A DNA stretch of 64,000 bases. It comes from Anaerobacillus sp. CMMVII (GTDB taxonomy: Bacteria > Bacillota > Bacilli > Bacillales > Anaerobacillaceae). A program made the translations under genes and the position numbers. The notes below the pieces were generated by a model. That model was given only the letters and a program-made list of their open reading frames with translations, ran no database searches and was not told the origin of the DNA. This document shows, in pieces, positions 1-8,115 of this stretch. Within the stretch, counting starts at the first letter, position 1. Each line of letters starts with the position of its first letter. The DNA lies in contig NZ_JACEHK010000017.1 of NCBI RefSeq assembly GCF_025377685.1, positions 248,001 to 312,000 of the forward strand, given 5' to 3'.

Positions 1-1
1 A

Positions 2-82
2 GTCATAATTACTGGTGCAATATCAATCGTGGTCGGCTACATAGTCTCACTACGCATTCAAAGGAAAAATAAAGGTGTTTAA
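2..82 (+). CDS. C-terminal end of an unidentified membrane protein (cut by window start)
   Basis: An open frame enters at the window edge and stops with TAA at 80-82. The 26 visible residues are a hydrophobic stretch (about 18 residues rich in I, V, G) followed by a basic tail ending R-K-N-K-G-V, the pattern of a last transmembrane helix with a positive cytoplasmic end. A strong hairpin follows at once, which supports a real gene end. The family cannot be told from this fragment. Confidence 0.5.
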   Translation, partial: VIITGAISIVVGYIVSLRIQRKNKGV

Positions 83-120
83 AGAAGGAACTGAGTTTAA
101 GTAAACTCAGTTCCTTCTTT
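81..120 (+). terminator. Intrinsic terminator, probably bidirectional
   Basis: A 19-bp perfect inverted repeat (81-99 with 102-120) has a 2-base loop. It begins with AAA and ends with TTT, so it can work for the gene entering from the left and for the minus-strand gene that ends at 157. Confidence 0.8.
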
Positions 121-156
121 GCGTATTAAAGGGTTGTTTAACAACAACAAACATCC

Positions 157-1623
157 TTATTTCATCTGTGATAGCCAGTCTGCGATCAATGTAGCTTCTT
201 CTTGAGAAGCTAAACCGCCAGGCATGGAACCTTTTCCATGGATGATGATATGCTCAATTTCCTCTTTTGTTAGTCTGCTGCCTACTGTATCGAGACTAGG
301 ACCAGATGCACCTGTTAGATCAGCGCCATGACAAGCAAGGCATGATTTACCATAAGACTCCATAGCTTGAGCAGTCGCCTCATCTGTAGCTTGACCAACA
401 TCTACTTCAGTTTTGGGAACACCTACAGCAGAATAAGGAACAAATTGCAGTTCGTGAGGCGTTCCATGAGCAGGTATTTCATTAATTAGACTTCCATCTT
501 CGGTATTCCAGATCTGTATGCCACTTAGTGTAGATCCACCTAACTCATATGGATAACGACTAGGGTCCATCCCATGGTTAAGGGTCCATAATTGTTTGCC
601 GTCTGGACTTACGCCGGTATGAGCAGGAATCGTTTTTCCAGTCACATTCCAGGCCTGTTCATAGCTATCAGTTGCATATTTAAAAATTTGATCGCCATAT
701 GTCGTAAAATAAACAAATTTACCGTCAGGGCTAAAAGATAGGTGAATTGGGGACTGTTCAGTTTCAATCTTATGAACAACCTCCAGTGTTTCAACGTCAA
801 TGACAGGCACAATATTTTCATTCATAACAGCTGCCCACGCTTGCTTACCATCAGGAGTTAAGTTTACACCGTGAACCATACCACCGAAAGTAAGCTCTTT
901 GACAACCTCATGAGTTTTCCAATCAATTGCAAAAACCTTTCCGCCTTCATGAACAGAAACAAATAGGTAGGGTGAGTCAATAACTTCTCCATCCCAATAC
1001 ATCGTTGGTGAAATATAATCATTTCCCATTCCTGTTGTAATATCTTTGATCTTTTCTTGAGTCGTCGTATCAATAACTGAAACAGTATCAGCGTATTGAT
1101 TTGCGACATAAAGATACCTATCATCAGGAGTTAAAGCAGCGTGGTGTCCACCTAACCCAGCTTCTGAACGCCATAGCTCCTTGAATGTTTTTGGGTCATA
1201 GGCAATAACTTCTGAAGGCTTGTCATATTCGTACCAGTTGACAGTGTATAAAACACTGAAATCTTTAGGGAAAACCATTGCATGAACATCATGTAAATTT
1301 GGATAATAGGGTTGGGTGCGCTCTAGCTTTGGTCCCTCAACCTCGATCTGAGATACCAATTTATGATATTTAGCATCTGCAACCCAGATTTTGTTACTAT
1401 CGCCTCCGCCTATAAACGCCAGTCCATCGCTACCTAGTCTTCCTCCTGCCAACCGTAGAGCTAACTCATCATCTGTTTCTTCCTTCTCTTGAGTAGCTGC
1501 TTTTTCTTCAGTTGCTTTTTCTTTCGCCTCATCTTGATTGTCATTACAGCCACCAATAATAGTTGTAAAAACGATAAATATAATTGAAATCAAGAAGAAC
1601 TTTGCTTTCTGCAAACCATTCAC
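157..1623 (-). CDS. Lipoprotein with YVTN-type beta-propeller and C-terminal cytochrome c domain
   Basis: The 488-residue product starts with a hydrophobic signal and a lipobox ending I-G-G-C at about residue 26, so it is probably a lipid-anchored protein on the outer face of the membrane. Residues about 60-400 hold repeated blades with motifs such as TPDDRYLYVANQ and SPDGKFVYFT, typical of YVTN/WD40-like beta-propellers. The last 70 residues carry one CxxCH haem site (CLACH) and a distal Met (GSMPGG), as in small class I cytochromes c. The start is GTG; no ATG lies in frame before the lipobox. Similar fusions act in extracellular electron transfer or as redox enzymes, but the substrate cannot be read here. 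It is a lone gene, with the terminator at 81-120 downstream. Confidence 0.8.
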   Translation of the reverse strand: MNGLQKAKFFLISIIFIVFTTIIGGCNDNQDEAKEKATEEKAATQEKEETDDELALRLAGGRLGSDGLAFIGGGDSNKIWVADAKYHKLVSQIEVEGPKLERTQPYYPNLHDVHAMVFPKDFSVLYTVNWYEYDKPSEVIAYDPKTFKELWRSEAGLGGHHAALTPDDRYLYVANQYADTVSVIDTTTQEKIKDITTGMGNDYISPTMYWDGEVIDSPYLFVSVHEGGKVFAIDWKTHEVVKELTFGGMVHGVNLTPDGKQAWAAVMNENIVPVIDVETLEVVHKIETEQSPIHLSFSPDGKFVYFTTYGDQIFKYATDSYEQAWNVTGKTIPAHTGVSPDGKQLWTLNHGMDPSRYPYELGGSTLSGIQIWNTEDGSLINEIPAHGTPHELQFVPYSAVGVPKTEVDVGQATDEATAQAMESYGKSCLACHGADLTGASGPSLDTVGSRLTKEEIEHIIIHGKGSMPGGLASQEEATLIADWLSQMK

Positions 1624-1938
1624 TCCATTTCTACTTCTTATTTAACAATGATATTTTTTGGGAAACTAAACGTTATTATTCAACGAGCAAAAATCTGTAA
1701 GATAAAAACACTAGTTTTTGATTGCACTTAGCTCTTTTTGTTGGGGAGGTTTGCCAGAGGCAGATGCTAGAATAAAGTTGATAAATAAGTCAATAATCCG
1801 CGATAATAACCAGCAAAAAATGAATTAATAGCTTAACAAAGCTATTTACCTAGTAACAAATGGTGGTAAAATAAGGGATATATGTAATTTGATGTTAATG
1901 AAAACTAAATGGAATTAAAGAGGAGAGGTTCTAAATGA
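1624..1938. other. Intergenic stretch without recognisable gene
   Basis: AT-rich sequence between the cytochrome c lipoprotein, which is read leftward, and a short plus-strand frame. It must hold the lipoprotein promoter on the minus strand, but no convincing -35/-10 pair stands out. No repeats or RNA gene were seen. Confidence 0.4.
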
Positions 1939-2085
1939 ATGGTCGAAGTGAAATTGCCACCATTTTATGATGGGAGCTGCTTGGAGAGCTTTAAAGCTAA
2001 TTCTCCTTCAATAAAAGAACTAGTAAGTAAACCAAAAGGGATAGAAAACGAGATAAAATTCCCGTGTTTCCCATCCTATAAGTAA
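1939..2085 (+). CDS. Possible 48-residue protein of unknown function
   Basis: An ATG frame of 48 codons ends in TAA and TGA. A purine-rich GGAGAGG lies at 1922-1928, about 10 bases upstream, a slightly long spacing. The product begins MVEVKLPPFYDGSC and has two cysteines and no membrane segment. It resembles nothing I recognise. It could be a small protein or the leftover of a longer gene. Confidence 0.3.
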   Translation: MVEVKLPPFYDGSCLESFKANSPSIKELVSKPKGIENEIKFPCFPSYK

Positions 2086-2087
2086 TG

Positions 2088-2217
2088 AAAAAGAAGCTGT
2101 CCCAAAATAAAGTGTCAGACACCGCTAGTCACCGAATATAGACATATGATATATCTGTACGTCTATATTTAGTAAGATCCGCGTGGTGTCAGACACTTTT
2201 GGGACATCCTCTTTTTT
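2088..2217. repeat. Long palindrome with GTGTCAGACAC arms; terminator for azoR
   Basis: The outer arms (about 2088-2124 and 2181-2217) pair AAGCTGTCCCAAAA with TTTTGGGACATC and carry GTGTCAGACACC on both sides. An inner stem pairs GAATATAGAC with GTCTATATTT. T runs at each outer edge suit termination in both directions, including for the azoreductase gene that ends at 2221. The GTGTCWGACAC core recurs at the end of hisD (25932-25944). Confidence 0.75.
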
Positions 2218-2220
2218 TAC

Positions 2221-2847
2221 TTAAAATGTTTTTGCAACATCTACCGCGTTAGCTAGACCTTTTGAAATAATGCCTTCAGCTTGATCTGGATATTGGTTAT
2301 GACCTTCAATAATAACCTTTGTAATATCTTGTACGCCCCAGAAGCTAAGCATTGCAGTTACAAAATTGACTGCCATTTCGACTGATTGTGCAGGTCCTTC
2401 AGAGTACACCCCTCCTCTTGCATTTAAGAGAACAACCTTTTTGTCTGTAAGTAATCCTACAGGACCTTCAGCAGTGTAGCGGAATGTTTTGCCTGCTTGA
2501 GCTAGATAGTCTAAATAGGTATGAAGCACTGCAGGTACAGTAAAATTCCAAAGTGGGAATGCAAAGACAATTTTATCAGCAGCTAAAAATTGATCTAAAT
2601 ATGAAATAACTAGGTCTGTGGCTGCCTTTTCTGCCTCAGTTAAGTCCATTCCTTTTGAAAGCTTAAACATACCCGTAATTTTCTCATTGTCGTAGTAAGG
2701 CAAGTTTTCCTCAAATAGGTCAAGCTCAGTAATTGTGTCTTCAGGGTTTGACTCTTTATATTGATCAAGAAATGCTTGATATAACTGTACGCTAACCGCC
2801 TGCTCAATTGGTCTAGAGTTTGCCTTAATAAATAATACGTTTGCCAT
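2221..2847 (-). CDS. azoR: FMN-dependent NADH-azoreductase
   Basis: The 208-residue product has the flavodoxin-like fold of the AzoR/NAD(P)H-quinone oxidoreductase family. The N-terminus is VLFIKANSRP, followed by FAFPLWNFTVPAVLHTYLDY and NARGGVYS around the flavin and active site. These enzymes reduce quinones and azo dyes by two-electron transfer and protect against electrophile stress. The ATG at 2847 was chosen because AGGAGGAATT sits just upstream; the longer open frame begins inside the operator region. Two near-identical palindromes in its promoter region suggest control by a MarR/HxlR-type sensor, as for B. subtilis azoR genes. No such regulator is adjacent. Confidence 0.88.
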   Translation of the reverse strand: MANVLFIKANSRPIEQAVSVQLYQAFLDQYKESNPEDTITELDLFEENLPYYDNEKITGMFKLSKGMDLTEAEKAATDLVISYLDQFLAADKIVFAFPLWNFTVPAVLHTYLDYLAQAGKTFRYTAEGPVGLLTDKKVVLLNARGGVYSEGPAQSVEMAVNFVTAMLSFWGVQDITKVIIEGHNQYPDQAEGIISKGLANAVDVAKTF

Positions 2848-2873
2848 GTGAATTCCTCCTGTTGTATATAGAT

Positions 2874-2889
2874 GGTTGTTATAGCAACC
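2874..2889. promoter_or_regulatory. Operator-like palindrome 1 upstream of azoR
   Basis: GGTTGTTATAGCAACC is a 16-bp near-perfect palindrome 27 bp upstream of the azoR start. It is repeated in inverse orientation at 2932-2947. Confidence 0.55.
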
Positions 2890-2931
2890 AATAGTTGTCG
2901 TGGTGCGAAAAAATGCAAATAAACGGATAAT

Positions 2932-2947
2932 GGTTGCTATAACAACT
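2932..2947. promoter_or_regulatory. Operator-like palindrome 2 upstream of azoR
   Basis: GGTTGCTATAACAACT is the inverse copy of the palindrome at 2874-2889, with centres 58 bp apart. Two sites of this kind fit a dimeric repressor that bridges or blocks the azoR promoter. Confidence 0.5.
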
Positions 2948-3057
2948 AACTGCATGTGTAAATATACAAAAAGCAAAAAGCACTTGTCAATTATGATGAA
3001 CTATTTAGCGTGTGGGTTGCAAAAATGACAGTTGGATTTAAGTGAAAACCTACTCAA

Positions 3058-3088
3058 CAAAAAACCAGGGGCAATATCTGTCCCTGGT
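3058..3088 (-). terminator. Intrinsic terminator of the MFS exporter gene
   Basis: On the minus strand ACCAGGGACAG pairs with GCCCCTGGT and is followed by a T run. It lies about 10 bases after the stop codon of the gene at 3099-4586. Confidence 0.75.
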
Positions 3089-3098
3089 ATCTTTAGCT

Positions 3099-4586
3099 TC
3101 AACCTCGTTCCACTGTTGCTTTTTTCTCTATTTCTAGTGGATCTTCCGCTTGTTTTGCACGCTTGATAAATAATGCAAGGAGTAGTGCGAGAGCTGCAAT
3201 AAACGTAGAAATAAAGAATGAAAAATTAATTCCATTTAGCATCGCTAGCATTTGGATCTCTGCTAGTGCTGCCTCAGATACTTCAACTAAATCTGCTGTC
3301 ATCGTCTTGGCAACTGATGTAGTTCGAGTCGACATAATGGTTACCAATAGCGCTGTTCCGATGGCACCGGAAACTTGATTTAAGGTATTGTTCATAGCAG
3401 TACCATGCGGATAAAAACGTGTCGGTAACTGATTTAATCCATTTGTTGACACTGGCATCATCACCATCGATATACCTAACATTCGAACAGCATTTAACAT
3501 CATTAAATAATTGTAGGTCGTCTCAAGTGAAATTGTACTGAAAAGATAGGTCGTCACCGTTGTGATCGATAGCCCAATAATCGCGAGTGCTCGCCCGCCA
3601 AACTTATCGAATAACCGCCCTGTGATTGGTGACATAAAAGCCATCGCAAGAGCTCCGGGTAACATCATCAATCCAGCATCAAACGGGGAGATGCCCCGGA
3701 TCGTTTGAACATAGATTGGTAAAAGCAGCATTCCTGAAAACATAGCCATGTTCAGCACCATACTAATAGCGGATGATAAAGCAAACATTGGATATTTATA
3801 AATACCAAAGTTCAACATAGGCCTCTCTAGTTTTGATTGACGCATGATAAAGAAAATTAATGAGACGATACCGATACTAACTGCTAGATAAACGATAGGG
3901 TTGTTCCACCCCATATTACCAGCAGAACTGAATCCATAGAGGATCCCACCAAAACCGATACTTGATAAAACAAGAGAAAATATATCAAAGCGAAGGTCGA
4001 CTTTGCCCTTTTTGTCCTTTAGTAAGAAAATTCCTAGCAAAAGAATGGTGATTGCAATTGGTGTTACAAAATGAAACAGCATCCTCCAGTGATAATGTTC
4101 GACGATCCAGCCAGAGGTTGTAGGACCGATTGCTGGTGCAGCCATTAAAATTAACCCTAATACTCCCATAGCTGTTCCTCTTTTTTCAATTGGAAAGCTG
4201 ATTAACATGACGTTCATTAACAGTGGCATCATGATGGCCGTTCCAGAAGCTTGAAGCATTCTCCCTGTTAATAATAGTGGAAATACATAAGAGGTTCCGG
4301 CAACAATCGTACCAATCGTAAACAGCCCCATTGCTGTGATGAATAGTCGTCGAACCGAATACTTTTGAATGAGATAGGCGGTTATTGGGATGATAATTCC
4401 GTTTACTAACATAAAACCTGTAGTCAGCCATTGTACCGTCGCTGTTCCTACCTGTAAATCTGCCATAATCGAAGGCAAAGCAATATTTAATAACGTGTTA
4501 TTCAAAAAAGCTATAAAAGCCCCAACCATGAGAACAGCAAGAATGCCATAATTAGGACGATTAGGCGTGATTGATTGATCCATCAT
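3099..4586 (-). CDS. MFS multidrug exporter, DHA2 (EmrB/QacA) family, 14 TM
   Basis: The 495-residue product has about 14 hydrophobic segments and a short charged C-tail. The motif LTGRMLQASGTAIMMPLL matches the DHA2 motif A/C region, and GVLGLILMAAPAIGPTTSGW is the classic antiporter motif C in TM5. Such proteins expel drugs or toxic metabolites in exchange for protons. The start MMDQSI follows CTGGAGGGAATC. The gene is divergent from a TetR-type regulator at 4777, the standard layout for an exporter repressed by its neighbour. The substrate cannot be predicted. Confidence 0.88.
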   Translation of the reverse strand: MMDQSITPNRPNYGILAVLMVGAFIAFLNNTLLNIALPSIMADLQVGTATVQWLTTGFMLVNGIIIPITAYLIQKYSVRRLFITAMGLFTIGTIVAGTSYVFPLLLTGRMLQASGTAIMMPLLMNVMLISFPIEKRGTAMGVLGLILMAAPAIGPTTSGWIVEHYHWRMLFHFVTPIAITILLLGIFLLKDKKGKVDLRFDIFSLVLSSIGFGGILYGFSSAGNMGWNNPIVYLAVSIGIVSLIFFIMRQSKLERPMLNFGIYKYPMFALSSAISMVLNMAMFSGMLLLPIYVQTIRGISPFDAGLMMLPGALAMAFMSPITGRLFDKFGGRALAIIGLSITTVTTYLFSTISLETTYNYLMMLNAVRMLGISMVMMPVSTNGLNQLPTRFYPHGTAMNNTLNQVSGAIGTALLVTIMSTRTTSVAKTMTADLVEVSEAALAEIQMLAMLNGINFSFFISTFIAALALLLALFIKRAKQAEDPLEIEKKATVERG

Positions 4587-4776
4587 GATTCCCTCCAGTG
4601 TACTGTAAGTTCATTATTTTATACTCTTAGTTCACAACATTATATTATACTACCAGTTCAAGTATTTCAATGATATTATCTTTTCATATAATAAGGTTTG
4701 TTTATAACCATTAATTAAGGTATGATTGGAATTGTACTAGGAGTATAAATTATATTTTATAAAGGTGATAGTAATT
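4587..4776. promoter_or_regulatory. Divergent promoter region between MFS exporter and TetR regulator
   Basis: This 190-bp AT-rich gap must hold both promoters. On the minus strand TTGAAA is followed 15 bases later by TATAAT, pointing to the exporter. The hexamer TGAACT occurs three times on the minus strand (4608-4613, 4629-4634, 4655-4660). No clear TetR palindrome was found. Confidence 0.4.
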
Positions 4777-5649
4777 ATGAATGATCGAAAACAACATGTT
4801 ATCAAAATGGCTCACCAATTATTTATTGATAGAGGATTCCAAGCAACGTCTATCCAAGATATATTGGATTACAGTGGAATTTCCAAAGGTACATTTTATA
4901 ATTATTTTTCATCTAAAAACGAACTATTAATGGCTCTAGTTAAAGCTATCTATTTGAAAATGGAAAAAGAACGAGATGAACTCCTCATCGGTCAGGATTT
5001 ATCTAATATTGATATGTTCATAAAACAAATCGAATTTCAATTAAATACAAATAAAAAAAATAAACTCTTTACCCTTTTTGAAGAAGTGCTCATTTCCAAC
5101 GATGTTGAGCTTAAGCAGTTCATTAAAGAAGGGCAACTACGAATGCTTCATTGGACATACCAACGCTTTCTAGAAATTTTCGGAGCTGATAAAAAACCGT
5201 ATTTATTAGATTGTGCCATCATGTTCTTGGGAATTATCCATCACAACATGAAGTACTATGCAATGGATCATGAGACAAATGTAGGTGTGCATCAAGTCGT
5301 CCGTTTTAGTGTAAATCGAATTGAGAACATAGCAAAGGATCTGGTTAAATCAGGTGAGCAACTAAACCCACCCGAACTTTTAGATAAATGGCTGCCTAAT
5401 CAAACGAAAGTCAACTTTCACGAAAAGCTGACCCATACTTTAGCAACTATGAAAAAAAGTGTTTCTGATATTGACAAGTTAAAAGCAGCCGAGCTGCTAG
5501 ACTTTATTCAAGAAGAACTATTACACGCCAAAAACCCGCGCAAGTATTTAATTGAGAGTACACTTTCAGCTTTGAAAAATTCTATATATGAAAAAAATCA
5601 AATAGAGGAGCTCGAGCAGCTCGTTTCAACATATTTTACGAAAGCCTAA
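4777..5649 (+). CDS. TetR/AcrR family transcriptional regulator
   Basis: The 290-residue product has an N-terminal TetR helix-turn-helix (about residues 20-45, TSIQDILDYSGISKGTFYNY), the strongest signature in the protein. The long helical C-terminal part (about 200 residues) would bind a ligand. It is longer than the usual 190-220 residues. ATG at 4777 is preferred over an upstream GTG at 4765 because AAAGGTGA then works as the ribosome-binding site. By position it likely represses the divergent MFS exporter and itself. Confidence 0.88.
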   Translation: MNDRKQHVIKMAHQLFIDRGFQATSIQDILDYSGISKGTFYNYFSSKNELLMALVKAIYLKMEKERDELLIGQDLSNIDMFIKQIEFQLNTNKKNKLFTLFEEVLISNDVELKQFIKEGQLRMLHWTYQRFLEIFGADKKPYLLDCAIMFLGIIHHNMKYYAMDHETNVGVHQVVRFSVNRIENIAKDLVKSGEQLNPPELLDKWLPNQTKVNFHEKLTHTLATMKKSVSDIDKLKAAELLDFIQEELLHAKNPRKYLIESTLSALKNSIYEKNQIEELEQLVSTYFTKA

Positions 5650-5650
5650 A

Positions 5651-5676
5651 ACACCGCCATTTGCGGTGTTTTTTTT
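5651..5676 (+). terminator. Intrinsic terminator after the TetR gene
   Basis: ACACCGCCATTTGCGGTGT forms a compact hairpin followed by eight T residues, 2 bases after the stop codon. Confidence 0.9.
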
Positions 5677-5689
5677 CGGAGATTAGTGA

Positions 5690-5779
5690 AATGTTCGAAT
5701 AAAGGAGTTACTTGTACGAATAACCGTGACAGATGTTCGAATAACCACGGGAAATGTTCGAGTAACACCGGGAAATACA
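5690..5779. repeat. 21-bp GAATAA repeat array, locus 1
   Basis: About four degenerate 21-bp units share the skeleton ATGNTCGAATAAC-N4-GGGAA. The same period and skeleton recur at 14.55, 21.23 and 30.05 kb. Confidence 0.7.
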
Positions 5780-5800
5780 TAAAAATCCCCTTCCAAAGTC

Positions 5801-5837
5801 AAAAAGTAGCCGCCCCAACCAGGAACGACTACTTTTT
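5801..5837. repeat. Hairpin AAAAAGTAG/CTACTTTTT
   Basis: An inverted repeat with 9-bp arms and a 19-base loop, with A and T runs at the outer ends. It could terminate in either direction, but no gene ends close by. Confidence 0.45.
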
Positions 5838-5849
5838 ATTATTAATTTA

Positions 5850-6344
5850 GCACCACAGAGCTACTCACAATTGCTCAAAACTCACTCTACAAAGCGACGC
5901 CCACACAACTAAAAAAGTTAAGAGTGTTGAGTTATGAGTTATGAGTTGGTGAAAGTATAGCTCCGAAGTCCAGTCCAATAACTCAAAACTCATCCCTCAA
6001 AACTCAAAACTCACTCTACAAAGCGACGCCCACACAACTCAACAAAGCGCTACTCACAAAAACTCAAAACTCATCCCTCAAAACTCAAAACTACACACTA
6101 CGAAGCGATGTCCAAAAAATTCTACATTCTACATTCCATTCAGCGTAGCTGGACCGCCACAACTCAAAACTCAACCCTCAAAATTCAAAACTCAAAACTC
6201 AAAACTCACTCTACAAAGTGACGCCCACACAACTCAACAAAGCGCTACTCACAAAAACTCAAAACTCATCCCTCAAAACTCAAAACTACACACTACAAAG
6301 CAACACCCACAAAACTCTACACTCTACACTTTACACTCTACACT
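5850..6344. repeat. Heptamer-palindrome array downstream of narK (element 1)
   Basis: About 500 bp are built almost only of 7-bp units (AACTCAA, ACTCATC, CTACACT types) broken by short segments such as CTACAAAGCGACGCC. One block of about 110 bp is present twice (about 6004-6112 and 6198-6310) with a few changes. A left arm GAGTTATGAGTTATGAGTT lies at 5935-5953. The array ends 4 bases before the narK stop codon. There is no open reading frame of note. Confidence 0.8.
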
Positions 6345-6348
6345 GCAT

Positions 6349-7644
6349 CTAACACTTAACCTCACAATTTTTCCTTGTATACCAATTCCAGCATACCCAA
6401 AGGCTAATCACGTAGTATCCAATAAAGATATATAAGGCTAAGTCGGCATTGCCAGTAGTTTCGATTGACCAGCCAAAAATTTTCGGGATAAAGAAAGCAC
6501 CATATGCCGCGAATGCAGCGATTAACCCTAACACAGGTGCAACGGCTTTTTCATTAAAGATAAATGGAACCATTCTAAATGTCGAACCGTTGGCAATCCC
6601 AGTTGCAGCAAATAAAATCAAGAACATGATAAGGAAACCAGTAAAGTTGTGTGCTTGTAAGAAGTAAATGACACCACCAGTTGCGAGTATCATGCTGACA
6701 ATGACCCACAGGGTAACCTTTGAACCGCTGTTCACTTTATCAGAGATCCATCCGCCTAATGGACGAACACTCGCCCCTACGAATGGTCCTAAAAAGGCAA
6801 ATGAAACAGCATTAATTTCCGGAAACTCGGACCGGATTAATAATGGAAATGCAGCTGCAAATCCAATGAATGAACCAAAGCACATAATATACAACCAAGC
6901 CATAATCCACGTGTGCTTTAGTTTTAACACCGAAAGCTGTGCCCCAATACTTTGTTTAACAACTGGTGGCTCATCCATAAAGAATAGCGTTAAAAAGAAC
7001 GCGATAATAATCGGTACGACCCAAATAAATGCCGCATTTTGAATATAGACTTCGTTACCATTAGGCATGATTTGTCCGCCACCGGTGAAAGCTCCTATGA
7101 ACCCAACACCAATAACAATTGGTGTCACAAACTGCACGACGCTGACACCAAGATTACCAATCCCTACGTTAATGCCATTTGCCGTACCTTTGCGTTTTTT
7201 CGGGAAAAATGGATTAAGTGTAGCCGTTGATGAAGCTAAATTACCGCCACCTAAACCACAAAGTGCTGCCAGAAAAACCATGACAGAATAAGGAGTTTCT
7301 GGATTTTGAACAGCGAAACCAATTCCGATCGCTGGAATTAATAAAACAGCTGTTGTAAGAAGAGTTGTGCGTTTCCCACCTAAAATACTTGGTAAAAAAG
7401 TATATACTAACCTTAACGTTGCCCCTGTTAAACCAGGCAACGCAGCAAGCGTAAATAATTCACCACTGGTAAAATTAAAGCCAACATCGTTTAAGCGCAC
7501 TGCGGTTACAGACCAAAGTTGCCAGACACAAAAAGCAAGAATTAGTGCAAATACTGAGATACCTAAATTTTTATTGGCGATTTTCTTGCCTTCTGTTTCC
7601 CAGAATTGTTCATTTTCTGGTGTCCAATTTGTTAGTTTTGCCAT
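6349..7644 (-). CDS. narK: NarK-type nitrate/nitrite transporter (MFS, NNP family)
   Basis: The 431-residue, 12-TM protein carries the NNP signatures GLGGGNLASSTATLNPFFP and GIGNLGVSVVQF, close to the glycine-rich nitrate motifs of TM5 and TM11. It imports nitrate and/or exports nitrite across the membrane, for nitrate respiration or assimilation. The start is ATG at 7644 with GGAGGAATGAC upstream. No nitrate reductase gene is in the window. A 189-bp MITE-like element sits 36 bp upstream of the start, between the gene and its likely promoter. A heptamer-repeat array touches the 3' end. Confidence 0.9.
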   Translation of the reverse strand: MAKLTNWTPENEQFWETEGKKIANKNLGISVFALILAFCVWQLWSVTAVRLNDVGFNFTSGELFTLAALPGLTGATLRLVYTFLPSILGGKRTTLLTTAVLLIPAIGIGFAVQNPETPYSVMVFLAALCGLGGGNLASSTATLNPFFPKKRKGTANGINVGIGNLGVSVVQFVTPIVIGVGFIGAFTGGGQIMPNGNEVYIQNAAFIWVVPIIIAFFLTLFFMDEPPVVKQSIGAQLSVLKLKHTWIMAWLYIMCFGSFIGFAAAFPLLIRSEFPEINAVSFAFLGPFVGASVRPLGGWISDKVNSGSKVTLWVIVSMILATGGVIYFLQAHNFTGFLIMFLILFAATGIANGSTFRMVPFIFNEKAVAPVLGLIAAFAAYGAFFIPKIFGWSIETTGNADLALYIFIGYYVISLWVCWNWYTRKNCEVKC

Positions 7645-7680
7645 ATGTCATTCCTCCGGTAAAAAATAATCTTAAAATTA

Positions 7681-7869
7681 GGTTGTTTTCGTAAAGCTTG
7701 TTACTTTCGTAAAAATCCCAAAAGCCGGATTTTTACACATAAACATTAAAATGTCACTACTTATTTGGTAAGCATTGCTCTTTTCTTACTTGTTCTACTG
7801 GGTGAATTCTTCGTCTAAGAGATTGTTCCAATTATTTTAGGTTAAATAGCAATGTTTACGAAAAGAGCC
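7681..7869. mobile_element. MITE-like element, copy 1, with 8-bp target duplication
   Basis: The 189-bp non-coding element has imperfect terminal inverted repeats, GGTTGTTTTCGTAAA on the left and TTTACGAAAAGAGCC on the right. The 8-bp sequence TAAAATTA flanks it on both sides (7673-7680 and 7870-7877), a target-site duplication. A second copy of very similar sequence lies at 16618-16839. The 8-bp duplication and GG ends suit mobilisation by an ISL3-type transposase; that is inference. Confidence 0.82.
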
Positions 7870-7982
7870 TAAAATTAGCATGCCTAAAAGTTTTAATACT
7901 ATAAACAATTGTTCAATAATGTTAATTAGTGAAATCAGTGTATCACGTGCCAAAATCTGCCGAATGTATTTTTTATCACAGA

Positions 7983-7997
7983 AGAATATATGTTCGT
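7983..7997. promoter_or_regulatory. LexA (DinR) box upstream of uvrB
   Basis: GAATATATGTTCG matches the Bacillus SOS box CGAAC-N4-GTTCG with one change in the left half. It lies just upstream of the uvrB promoter, as expected for the SOS-controlled uvrBA operon. Confidence 0.65.
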
Positions 7998-8004
7998 AAA
8001 TGAT

Positions 8005-8033
8005 GTTTGAATATGATAAGCTTGTGATATAAT
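8005..8033 (+). promoter_or_regulatory. SigA-type promoter of uvrBA
   Basis: A perfect -10 box TATAAT (8028-8033) is preceded 17 bases earlier by GTTTGA as a weak -35, as is common for regulated promoters. It gives a leader of about 75 bases to the TTG start at 8116. Confidence 0.6.
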
Positions 8034-8115
8034 GGTTAAAGCGGATTTAGACAGACTTTGTGACAACAACGATGAAAAATCGTTCACTAAAAATACAAAA
8101 TTGGAGGGGGCAAAT

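Noticed and set aside
4587-4776. Classical TetR palindrome in the exporter-regulator gap
   Set aside because: Only direct TGAACT repeats were found; no convincing inverted repeat, so no operator is claimed.
5850-6344. CRISPR-like array near narK
   Set aside because: Repeat unit is 7 bp, spacers are themselves repeats, and there is no cas gene; it belongs to the heptamer-palindrome family.
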